Assembly: GCF_905475395.1 (NCBI RefSeq) | Contig: NC_058337.1 | Location: forward strand, 111,098,368 to 111,162,367 | From: Chrysoperla carnea | Taxonomy: Eukaryota; Arthropoda; Insecta; Neuroptera; Chrysopidae | Direction of reading: 5' to 3' | DNA: 64,000 bases | Shown: in pieces, positions 12,666-23,805 of the stretch | Layout: the number at the start of each line of letters is the position of its first letter | Position numbering within the stretch: position 1 is the stretch's first letter | Notes under the pieces: generated by a model | Database searches by the model: none | What the model was told of the DNA's origin: nothing | The model's input: only the letters and a program-made list of their open reading frames with translations | Made by a program: the position numbers and the translations under genes

Positions 12666-12915
12666 TTAAATAAGTTAGGTTAGATTAGGTTTGAGGGCTG
12701 TCCTGGAGTGGGACACATTTAGACCATAGGGTCCGCAGTGATACCGAAAAAAGGTTGGCTCATCCCCGGTCACTACTGTACCATTTGGAGCTGTTTGGAG
12801 CGTGAACTTTGACGTCGACGGACTTTAGGTCGGAGAGATCGTCAAAGAGAGGCTGGTTCAAGTAAGTCTATCTCCTCATGTCAAGAGCTGGACAGTGACA
12901 GCGAAGATGAGACAT
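12665..12915 (+). repeat. TTAGG-tailed dispersed repeat, copy 2
   Basis: It begins with degenerate telomere-like units (GTTAGGTTAGATTAGG) and continues with blocks that are the reverse complement of 8670-8918 (GTGATACCGAAAAAAGGTTG, TTTGACGTCGACGGAC, GTCAAAGAGAGGCTGG). It ends with CAGCGAAGATGAGACATTG. Together the two copies form an inverted pair about 4 kb apart. Confidence 0.6.
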
Positions 12916-14299
12916 TGTATCCTCCTCCTCGCCACTGTGACAGTATACAATATACTGGAGTATGCAAAATTTGAAACAAATAATTTTGAAATGTTACGAT
13001 GTTCACATTGTAATAATTCCATAACAGCAACATAATGTTAGAGCACTCTTTGCCACCAGTGTAACTCTTTAATATACGACTCAAAAATTTGGGAGTTTAC
13101 AATTGCCTCTAGCGTAGACTCTAACGATGGTAATTAGTCTTAATATCGCAATGTATCTTCAACTTAATTCTAGAATCCTGTATAAATCCTCATGACTCGT
13201 CTACGTAGCCAATGAAATATCTACGTAGTCACCAAACAATACATCACTACCACAGAGTGTAAATTACTAACAGAGAATGATGATGGATGGATGGATGCAT
13301 GTTGTTGCATTGTCTTCTTCTCTATGTTGTATTCATGAAAAAATAAATTCCAGGAAGGGAAAACTAAACTAAATAGCTTGTGTGTGCTTGTTATAGATGG
13401 GTTTATGACGGTCGTCGGCAAACTTAGCTTTGATCTAAACTTAAAGAATGGGAAAATTCAAATAACCACTATGTATAGCTGGATAATATTGTATGTGCGG
13501 AATTTATTACGTATTTACCGTGTGGTTGTTGAAAATGTGCTATTTTATTTTATTTATGAAAAAAGTGATTTCAAAAAGCTATTGGCTTTGACTCTGCACA
13601 CCGGCCAATTTTTTATTAAAACTACTCCCTTAAGCTTTTTATAACAGATAATTTTCTCACTTCGGCTTTGGAAGTAGTTGAAAAGTATATCAGCTTTGAA
13701 TAGAATGAGTAGAAATTTCTGAATTATACGTGTGGCTCGTAAATCGAAAATATATTACGTTTTTCTATTAAACAAGATGCGATTTCGTAAATTCTGGCTT
13801 AATTATTCTATGATAAAAACGTATCAGAAATCGATAGGCATAACAGTTTCAAAGGCATCTCTTAATCCCAATGATCGTGGTTATTTTTCTGTGTTTTAGA
13901 AGTACTTTTGTGGTCCCGCCAAACAATTTTTCATACTAAATATGAAAGTATGCTTGTAAAAGAGTAAGTCTAAAGGGATAACGGAAAAACAATTTTTAAT
14001 GCATTATTTACTTATTTCACTCGCTTTCCTGGAAATTAGTCAACACTGACAAATGTTTCTCTCTCTCCAAGTAGATTTGTTGAATCGAGTGATTTCTTTT
14101 TAAAAAAACTAAGAAACTTTTTGGTTTCTGGTATAGAACTCAGTTTATGGGTTTTCAGACAGAGAGTCTACCATACAGGGACTCTACCCATGCAGGGTGC
14201 TACATATAACTAATATTCGTCATAAAAGTGGACAAGTAGACATTGATTTAATTTTAACCCCCGAATCAATAAAGAGAAAGAGAGATCTTTTTTTTGTAT

Positions 14300-14410
14300 T
14301 TGTTTATTAGTGTATCCGTCAGTGGCATCTTTGCTTCCAATCGGATGAACCTATTTTGATTTACTTTTTTGTTTATTTAAAAGATGACTAGAAGGAGAGT
14401 TTGCTTAGGT
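14300..14410 (+). repeat. Dispersed repeat family B, diverged fragment
   Basis: It contains CAGTGGCATCTTTGCTTCC, AATCGGATGAACC and ATTTTGATTTAC, corresponding to the GGCATCGTAACGCTTAAACGG / GATGAACCGATTTT core of copies at 20570 and 22060. It is diverged. Confidence 0.4.
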
Positions 14411-14579
14411 ATTATTCAAGAAAATCTGTTCAGTTTGGAGAAATTTCTAGAAAAAACCGCTTTTTCGATGTTGTAAAAGTTTTCCCCATCTCTACAGCCC
14501 TTCCAAATTAGAGTAGAGCGTAGAAATTTTGTCTGTCAGTTCAGGTGCTCACCAAAAAGTACCTTTTCATTTCCCAGCA

Positions 14580-14881
14580 ACCTGGCTAAGTGGTCGAACA
14601 AATAAAGACGCAATTGCCTTTAACCGTTTGACTACTTAGACTGTGAGGTTGCAGATTCAAATCCAGGCATCGGCAGTATGATAAATTATAATTAATGGGG
14701 CGGTAAATGTATCACACTGTCATCGCTTGGATAACAACGAAGTAACCGACTCCATCCATATCATAAATTTAATGGTATTCGAATGTGGTTAATAATGATG
14801 TGGTTGGCCTCTGTTATAAACGTGTATGTCTGAGGAACGGATGTTAAACCCCATTATCTTTATTATTTTTATTAATAATTA
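14580..14881 (+). repeat. tRNA-derived SINE with target duplication
   Basis: The left part has a tRNA-like A box (TGGCTAAGTGGTCGAAC) and, about 60 bases on, a good B box (GGTTGCAGATTCAAATCC). An unrelated body follows, then a tail rich in TTATTATTTTTATTAATAA. The 7-bp sequence CCCAGCA occurs immediately before (14573-14579) and after (14882-14888), consistent with a target-site duplication. Polymerase III boxes, body, A/T tail and duplication together support a SINE. Confidence 0.75.
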
Positions 14882-15689
14882 CCCAGCACATTATATCGAA
14901 ATACATATATTGTTTTTTTCTCATTTTGAATTTAATATTATTTAGGTATTATTCGATATAGATTATTTCCATGTTAGCAGGCAAGGATTAGGCCCAATTT
15001 TGAATGACCACTTTGTCATATAATATATTAGGTATATGAAGTTAGTACTTCATATGTTTGCATTTGTAAGAGATTTTTTATGAGAAATATCGCTACGTTT
15101 GATACCTACCACCATAAGCGTAAGCATATACAAAAGCTACTTTACAGTACACACGTAGGGGGTATGTGCATTTGTGACGGATAAGAATACATACGTATCG
15201 CATATATATTTATAAGTTAGTAAAGTGGTGTAGCAATAGCGCAGCATTAGCTGTTATCACTTAAAAGAAAGATCAGACCTTTGAAAAATGTTAGCGGTAC
15301 TACTGTGAGAAAGAAATATAAGGAGTTTTTAAAGCTTTCTGATAGAAAATTATTGTTTTCGTCTAAAAAAATCGTCTGAACCACTGCCTCGATATCGATA
15401 TTCAATTTCTTGACACCAAAATTTGGTTCATTGATAACGGAATCTAATATTAATGTACGTAAATTGATTTCCAAAAATACTCTTCTACCGATTTCGCTAG
15501 TATTTTTTTTAAACGAATTTTTAAACAAACAAAAAATGTTCCGCTCAAAATTAATCAGTTGGGGGTTAAGTATGAAATTAGGAACAATAGACTAACTATT
15601 TAAAGCGATTCATTGTTTTTTTTAACATCCCAGAGGAAGTTAATGTAATGGGGCCGATTTTGAAAATCTCCAGTTTTTCATATTTCCAC

Positions 15690-15885
15690 GGTTTCAAGGT
15701 CGTAATATCCGAATGTGTGTGTGTGTTCGTATGTTCGTACGTTCGTATGTTCGTTCGGATTCTTTCGCCTCGATTATCTCGCGAACCAGTTATGATATTA
15801 ACACGTGACTGTGCTTATTCGACGTGTAATCCCGTATTTAAGAACTGGAAGAGTTTTCAGCAGCATTAGTTTAGCCGTTTTTTAA
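15690..15885 (+). repeat. TTCGTATG microsatellite and flanking repeat
   Basis: GTGTGTGTGTGT runs into repeated GTTCGTATGTTCGTACG units. These are followed by CGCCTCGATTATCTCGCGAA and a unique-looking tail. It looks like an unstable microsatellite nested in a dispersed repeat. No coding function is proposed for the open frame crossing it. Confidence 0.45.
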
Positions 15886-16760
15886 TGGTAATAAAAAAAA
15901 AACTGAATAAACAGAATCTAAAAAGTGGATAAAACACATCATTTATCAACGGAGATAATGGTCGTTCCAGCATAAGCTGCAGTACATGTTCGAAGAAGAT
16001 GCCAATTCATTTTTTTTTTTTAATTTTATTAAATCATGAATCTATTTAGGTGATGAGCATACCCATCATGTCCATATGAGTGGCTCCGCCACAGAAATTA
16101 ACTGTTCTGGCTTTGAAAGGCCACAGCAACAGTAGCTTCAGCTTGTATTTTCAAGTACATTGTGTATACAATATTCACATCACATGGTATATACGATAAC
16201 TTTATAAGTTGCTAACGGCGCGGTGGTGGTAAGCTTACAAACGCATACAATAACATATAGGTATGTGTCGGAGATGAGTGTGTATAAAGACGCACTTTTT
16301 TCTCTTTACGCATTATATCGTCTGATGTGCATACAAACAGAAAATTTCACTTGTAAAAGGATATACCTACGTATGACAAACAAAAGTTTTTTTTACAGAT
16401 GTGTTGTATGTATGGGTATTTATTTTCTTGTAAACTTGTAATCAGTGAATACTTGACAGATGTTTGTGTATGTCGGCTTATTAGGTACAGAATGTATTTA
16501 GAATATTGAAAAACAGATTCTTCTTTTGCTAGGGTTTTCAACTCCAATATTTTTCAAAATCTAAGCCACCCGTTTAATTAAAATTTTTTGTCTGGCTATT
16601 TGAGAAATTTCTGCTATGATTCATTATTATAAAATTTTCACTACGAAAGAGCTATCATCCTTTTTTCGTTAAATTATCTATTTAAGAGTTTTTTATTTTT
16701 ATGTTTAAAAAAAAAACTCAAAAACAGTCGTTCTGATGATTGAAAACAATGTTAAAAAAC

Positions 16761-17060
16761 CTTTTAACAAAAAAAAAACTCGACTTCAAAAGAAAAACTT
16801 TTCCAAAACAAATTAACATGTACGAAAAAGTAAAAAAGAACGATAATATAATGTAGTAAAATTTTTATTTATTTTTGGAGTCGGTGTCCAAGGAAAAAAC
16901 TGTGACAGAACAGTTTGTTACATTAGCTTGGCTGACACCGACACCAAAAATAACAATAATTTAACTCCATTATATTATCGTTATTTTTTTACTTTATAGC
17001 GCATATTAATTTGTTTTGGAAAAGCTTTTCTTTTGAAGTCGGTTTTCTTTTTGTTAAAAG
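16761..17060. mobile_element. 300-bp inverted-repeat element
   Basis: Two arms of about 125 bases are inverted copies of each other: CTTTTAACAA at the left end, TTGTTAAAAG at the right. Inside both are matching blocks TTGAAGTCG / CGACTTC, TTTTCCAAAACAAATTAA / its complement, CGATAATATAATG / its complement, and AGTCGGTGTC / GACACCGAC. The arms surround a loop of about 45 bases. This is the architecture of a MITE. A related arm end (TTTGAAGCCGGTTAAAAAAA) recurs near 17340-17370. No target duplication could be fixed. Confidence 0.65.
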
Positions 17061-20000
17061 TTTTTTTTTACTGGGCGATTTTTAGTGAAGCTGAAGTATA
17101 CTAACTAATTTGTCAATAAAAAAAGAATCATCGAAATCGTTTGGCTTGATATTGAGTTAGTCGTCCTCTTGTGGTGCATACTTAATGCAAATTTAAGACT
17201 TTTATGGTTTTCTCATGGATGCCGTTGTCAAGACTGGACCAAAATGAAATGGGACCACATGGGAAGCACGGGTTCAACCAGTCGAAAGTTCTGAGATAAC
17301 GCACATCAAAAACAATACGGTGGAATTGATAACCTTTTCCTTTTTTGTTTGAAGCCGGTTAAAAAAAACCAAAAACGGTCGGTCCCATGGTTCTACCAAA
17401 ATTCTTAAATAATGTTTGAACGTCCTTGACAAATTCTTAGAGTCATTGAAGATAATTTCACTTCGAAGGTAAAACTCTTATCAAAAGTCCCAATTTTATT
17501 ATTTCTTATATATTAAGTTCTTTTATTGTAAAAATTGCTATAGTTGTAAAAACATTTGTTTGAAATTCTTTTTCTCTAAACGTTAACTTTTGGCATAAAA
17601 TTTCGACTTTTTTTAATAAATTTTAATAAATTTTTTCGACCTTTTTTTTTATCGAAAAAGAAATAGCTTTTGTCCCAAAAATTTTATTTTGGTACTGAAA
17701 ATAGAGATTGTATTTTCATTCATCCTGAAAAATTCAATCCATGATGGAAAACTGAACTTTTTTCCTTCTATAATCAATTTTTTCACCATCAATAACCGGG
17801 TATTGAACTTATAATATAATATTATTGATTACGAATATAGAACATAAAAAAAGTATTCAATTTTAATTATATTTAAATTAAAAGGTATTATTACTAGAAT
17901 ATCGTAAAAAAGATAAAAAGTATTAGATATATATTACATAGGATATAAGTGCAGGAAATTACTATTAGTATCTTTCACACAATCTATAAGCTATGCATAT
18001 TATAAAATTTAATAAAAAGATGTCGGTCGGTCTGAATGGACGACACGACACGAGTTGATACTGTATGTAACCGGTGGGTGCAGAACCGAGCTAATGCCAG
18101 AGATAGCAATTTTACTTTAGAATTTATAAAATAATAATTTTTTTTACATAGGCAATATTATTACAAAAATGATGATGATTGCGTATAAACTCACAGTATT
18201 TAGAAATTTCAAAAATATTTTTTGAGATAATTTCAATTTCATATAAACATTGCTAAACTTCTATAACGAAAATTTTTTTTGTCAGCCGTTTGAAAGAATG
18301 ATAAAAATAAGTTTGATTATTGATTGCCAAACTTATCTTTATTTTAAATAATGTTTAAATTTTGACTATTTTAGTTATTAGGAATAGACTATGACATTAT
18401 TCCCGCGAAACTGCGCAGGTAAATTCGACTCTGCACGCAACAAATATGCATATACAGCAACAATTGATTTTTATTTAAAAACTAACAACTAATTTAATTC
18501 ATTTAATATCACATAGAATTAAATTTTAATTAAAATAAATTTATTTTTATATATTACTAGTAACGAACGTGTAGAACGTGTTCATGTTATTAATACTTGA
18601 TATCTGCAACTGAATAAAAAAAATTGCATTTTAATGTGATTAGAAAAAAAGTCAAAGTAATGGATGATTTATTTTTAACACGATTTTATTAGAATTACCT
18701 GTATAAACGAATATATCTAATAGTTTTTTTCAATTCAGTTTTTTTCCAGTTTTTGGCTCTCTGAAAAGATGTGAAACTATGCAGACGCGATTAGCGAAAC
18801 GATTGGCTGATTTAAGAAGGAGCAAAGTGAACGCACCCTTGAATAATCTTCTAAACTTCTTAGGCAAATACAGTTTTAAATTTGTACTCTGTTAGAACTC
18901 TTTTTACTAAGAGAAGCTTCATCCGTATTGTATGTACCTACTGATTTATCAAAGCTATATTTTCAATTCAGTAATTCAATAATATGAGAAATGGTTAATT
19001 AATTTTAATATATAGTTTTAGTAATAAATTAATTAACTGAAATACCGGTGTTCAACCGGATAATATTAGATTCCATCGAGAACCACAAGACGCTTGGAAA
19101 TTTATAACGAATAATCGAAGAATAGAAAAATCTCATTTAAAATAACATTGTTCTCAAAAATTAGAAGTTTTACATTTTTGGAATCATTACATAAAATATC
19201 CAGCTAAGAGAAAATTCCATTCCATTTTTGTTTCTGAATACCCCTATTAAGGTAAATAGTTCATTAGTTCATTAGTTCAATAGTTCATTATTGAAATTAC
19301 ACCTTGATTTAGTTATTGTGCAAGAAATCTCAAAGCTGATTTTGAAATTTAAACCAGACAGGGCTAAAAACGGAGTACAAATTTTTACTTTGAAATTTAC
19401 TCTCAAAATTTAATATTTTAAAACCAGAATATGTGTATGAACACGCGGTTATTTATGTTAAAGGAGTTCAGCTGTCGCGTGACTAGTCACCTAGTCATCT
19501 AGGCAAGTTGTATGACGTAAATGTAAAAAAAAAAAAGCTCTAAAAATGTTGAAAAATCGTCAAGAACCGCCGTTTTGGAAAGCGCCCTAAAGCAATGTTT
19601 CTTTTGTTTTGTAAAATCTGTGATAAATTTGCTTCATGATGAAAACTTTTTTGAAGCTCATTCACCGATTAATTTTTGTACAATTAGCATTATTGTGAGT
19701 TCTTCCATAAGGTACTGTGTTAAAAATCACAATTTCAAACATAACGACTAATACATCAGCTTATTTTCATGTTTGTATTGAATCAGGTTTGAAATCATTA
19801 TTCAAGTTTTATCATATTATAAAAAAATCATTAAGCTCATTTACTATGTGCGCTTATCACTCGAAAACGGCTAAATCTATCAACATAATTAACCATAGTT
19901 TTGGAATAATTATGCTTGAATAAATTTGGAATCGTCCAGTGAAGCTAATAATAAATATATGATTTATAAATATTTAAAAAAAACAAAAAAGGTGTAATAT

Positions 20001-20569
20001 AAACAATATAAATAAATATATATTTCAAAAAATGGAAAAAAATATTTATCATTTTTCAATAGTTTTTATATTTCCCACTATTTGTTTCTATTTTTTTAAA
20101 ATAAACTAAACCATTTGTTTGAATTAATATTTTATCTATATATGATTTATTTAGTAAACACCCTAAAGTTAATTTTGTATTTGGTAGGTGGGAAAGTGGG
20201 AATAGAATGTCGAAAATAATGATAACATTTATATTTTTGGTGGTTTCAACATTTTTTTATTTTTATTTATTTTTTTCATATAGTAAATTATTATGCGAGT
20301 TATTTGGTCATTATTAATGTTTTTAGTGGTATAAATTGTATTTAAAGAGTGAGTAGGGTAAGAGTGATAGTTTTCATGTACAATTTCATACATAAAAGAT
20401 GTTTCAGTGCCCAAGCGTTAAATTTAGATTAAAATTAAACAAGTTGTGTATGAGACGCGAAAATTGAGTATTTCATGCCATTTTATGTCAAATTACCAAA
20501 TATTATCAGATTTCCATAGAAATATCCAGTTACACTAGTCTTAATTCTTTATCCTTTTTGTCTATTTGA

Positions 20570-20780
20570 AACCCCCGAACTTAAAAAAAGAGTGTTATAA
20601 GTTTGACCGCTATGTATGTGTGTCTGTATGTGGCATCGTAACGCTTAAACGGATGAACCGATTTTAATTTTTTTTGGTCTCGTTTGAAAGGTAATTTACC
20701 TGAGAGTGAGTTATGTTTCAAGTACGAGTTTAGGGTTCCGTTCCCGAAAAATTTGTCGGGGGTTTTTAAAGTTTGTAAAT
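20570..20780 (+). repeat. Dispersed repeat family B
   Basis: It begins with AACCCCCGAACTTAAAAAAA, contains GTCTGTATGTGGCATCGTAA and CGCTTAAACGGATGAACCGA, and ends in AGGGTTCCGTTCCCGAAAAA. The same order is seen at 22060-22430 and, in reverse, at 33260-33700 and 41170-41600. The open frame at 20684-21028 is mostly this repeat and does not look like a gene. Confidence 0.65.
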
Positions 20781-20799
20781 TTCATTTGTATAAGCGTTC

Positions 20800-20880
20800 G
20801 GATAGGTTAAGTTATATTGGCTATCCACGTGGGACTCACTTTGGCCATAGGACCCATTGTGATTCCACTTATCGGTTAAT
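20800..20880 (+). repeat. Fragment of the TTAGG-type repeat
   Basis: GTGGGACTCACTTTGGCCAT, AGGACCCATTGTGATTCC parallels GTGGGACACATTTAGACCAT, AGGGTCCGCAGTGATACC at 12695-12745. It directly abuts a family B copy, so the two repeats are nested or fused here. Confidence 0.5.
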
Positions 20881-22059
20881 AATTTCAGCTTCTCCAAATA
20901 TTTATGATATAATCAGATATCATTTTTTTGCATTCGTATACGAGGTTTGTCGAAAAGAGCAAATTTTGCCCAAGAGTAAATTATCTTTATTTTTTACAAT
21001 ATGGACAATTTTTCTTGAGAAAAGTTAAACTATTCTTTTTCTTAATAGACATATGTTTTTAAATATTCTATTTTAATTATCATACAGTCTTTTATTTCGA
21101 TTCAATTATTTAATATGTATTTAAAAAACACACAAATGAATATCCTCCCTATCTGTATCACAATCACAGACAATATTTTAATATTTAAACATCAAACAAC
21201 ATCGAAACGCATTGAATTTATTAAGGATTAAACAACACACATTTATTTGCCAATAAAATAAGAAAGGATAATTATCTAAAACGGTATTTTTTTCGTTTGA
21301 AAAATATTCAGAATTACCTCAATAGAGGTAATTTCTCCTTATTCAAAATCAACCCTCTGAATTTCTTGCTGTCATTAAAATGAGTGTTATATAATTTACT
21401 CTGATTGGCTACCTCGTACTTTCTTGTACGTAGAGAAATTTTTCATCTTCATATTTCAAAAGGATTATCCATTTTTATTGTACCTAAATTCGTTTTGACT
21501 AAATTATAGGCATATAAATGCAATCATGAAGTGAATCCTAATTAAAATAAATTTTTTAATACATTATACATTCTTCACAGCAGTGGAAAGTGGAACTATG
21601 ACATCCATATAAAACATTTAAATGGCCATATATAAGATTAAAGGTCTAAAAAAATTTAATTGAATTCGAATTCGAATATTTTTGATTTGTTATTTCCATG
21701 AAATTTACTTGCAAATTATTTCTGATTTAAGCATAATTTTTTTTCCAAGGTAAAAGGCAGAAAATCATGAAAAACAAATAAAATTATTGATTGTTAATTT
21801 TATCGGAAAGATTTTTTCTGACTTTCTCATATATTAAATATTTGAATAATATTCTCTCCAATATTGATTTAAATCAATTAAGTTATTGTTATTCCTTATA
21901 CAAAAAAGCTAAAACAAATGTATAACAATATATAGGGTTTTCCAGTAATAATGTCCAATCAAGTTTGTGAAAGCATATATCAGCTCATATTTAGGGTAAA
22001 TAAAAATAAAGTAATAATTTTTTTTATGGTTAAACAGAGGGTAAACTTTGTTGTTTTTA

Positions 22060-22430
22060 ACCCACAAACAAAAAAAGGGGTGTTAAGAATAAGTTTTACA
22101 GCTAAGGCGATAAGTTTTACCGCTTTGTGTGTCTGTCTGTCTGTGTCTCTGTTTGTGTGTCTCTCTGTGGAACAAAGGGATGAACAGATTTGAATTTTTT
22201 TTGTTTCGTTTGAAGGTAATTTAAGGGGAAGTATTCTTAGCTATATTTCAAGAGCGATTTTACGATTCCGTTCCTGGAACAACTAAAAAATAGGCGATGA
22301 TCCTCAAAATCGGTTCCGTTTGGAGGGTAATTTAATGGATAGTGTTCTTAGATGCATTCAAGTTCGAGCTTTGAGTTCCGTACCTTTAAAGTTTTTCGGG
22401 GATTTTTTTAATTTTGTAAATTTCACTTGT
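22060..22430 (+). repeat. Dispersed repeat family B, duplicated core
   Basis: ACCCACAAACAAAAAAAGGG leads into a GTCTGTCTGTGTCTCTGTTT microsatellite and then the ATGAACAGATTTGAATTTTT core. The block GTTTGAAGGTAATTTAAGG...TTCCGTTCCTGGAAC is followed by a second similar block (GTTTGGAGGGTAATTTAATG...AGTTCCGTACC), as if the core had been tandemly duplicated. Confidence 0.6.
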
Positions 22431-23079
22431 AAATGGAACTATGCAATTCAAAATTTAGTTTCAAATATTTGTTTTCTGGGTCTCAGATTTTTGCACCTAA
22501 CTTTAGATTTGATTTGGTTTGTTTAACACTGCTTAGTAATATTTTATAATGATTTTCTCAAAATGAATTATATCACGCTATTCCTCGAAACTGGGCTGTT
22601 CGACAAACTCTTTCAAATAAAAATCTCTGTAATATCTCATTAAGTTAAAAGTTTGATAACTCTTAATGACAAACCGCTAATAGCAAATAACATTTCAAAA
22701 GAATGATAAAAAGTAAAAATAAAACCCGTTTTGTACACCGAAAAGAATATGATAATGACAAAGATAGAATATACGGTTTTTTATTGAATGTGTGACGTTG
22801 AATGAATAGAGGATGTAAAAAGTTTCAAAAAAATCTAGGTAGGTTTACACAGAGCGGTCGTCGGTCGTATGTTGTGTTTGAGGTTGTTGGTGTGTTTGAT
22901 GGGTTTCATAGTTCGTACCGGATGTGGCGAAAAATGGGAAATTGTGTAAATATATTATGAAGCACAACAATATTTCAAAACCAGGGAGTAAAAAGCGGTC
23001 TAGGTGCGACCCGAAAGGTCTACACGACTAACTTCCCAGTGGAAAGGATAAAACTATCATATGTTTTAATATTTTTTAT

Positions 23080-23152
23080 ATTATTATTATATTATTATTT
23101 TAATCATTATTAATATTATTATTATTATTATTGTTACTTTTATTATTATAAT
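23080..23152 (+). repeat. ATT microsatellite
   Basis: An imperfect (ATT)n run with short interruptions. It has no visible association with a gene. Confidence 0.75.
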
Positions 23153-23404
23153 ATGCTACGCATAAAAATTTTGGTGGAGGATGACGCCTCTACCCCTTGC
23201 GTAGCCTCTATTGTAGGCCCATCCTCTGCCTCTTTTTTTCAGATAGATTAAAAAAATTAAGAAAATTCAGTTGTTTTAAAATGGAGAGAGATCTTATAAC
23301 GTACGCTGGATCTAAGGAAATGATAAAATGCACTATGATACAAAATGGAGTTAGAAATTCCCAAACAAAAAAATTCAAATTTGACAAAGGCAAATTTGAT
23401 CCAA

Positions 23405-23805
23405 TCTTATTTAAATCTATTAGAGCTAGGTTAATTTTGATCACAAATTTGAAAAGAATGACCCAAATTTTGTAGAGTTACATACCTGGTTTATCAAAAT
23501 TGGATAAAATTTGGATGTGATAGAACAAAATTAAATTTTTTGAAATTTGATGACGTCACAAAGTTCAAAAATTCGATTTTTTGATAAGACAGGCAACTTG
23601 GATCCGATCATATTGGAATTTTTTTTGAAACCCACTAATTTTGGGTCATCCTTTTCAGCTGTGATGTCTGTTTTTCGCTAGCTATCACTCATGTGCATAA
23701 TTCTGCGACCAGGACTCCACATTCTTGAAACCTATTAGAACTAGGTTAATTTTAATCACAAATTAGAAAAATATAACCCAAATTTAGAAGGATTACAAAA
23801 TTTGG
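23405..23805 (+). repeat. Diverged tandem duplication, period about 314
   Basis: TTAGAGCTAGGTTAATTTTG, ATCACAAATTTG and ATGACCCAAATTTTG near 23419-23470 recur as TTAGAACTAGGTTAATTTTA, ATCACAAATTAG and ATAACCCAAATTTAG near 23733-23787. This indicates an old tandem repeat. No coding sense. Confidence 0.5.

Noticed and set aside
15247..15528. A 93-codon minus-strand frame that looks moderately protein-like
   Set aside because: No family recognised, no splice or polyadenylation context, and the plus strand is also open in the same place.
20684..21028. A 114-codon open frame
   Set aside because: It is composed of family B repeat plus a fragment of the TTAGG-type repeat.
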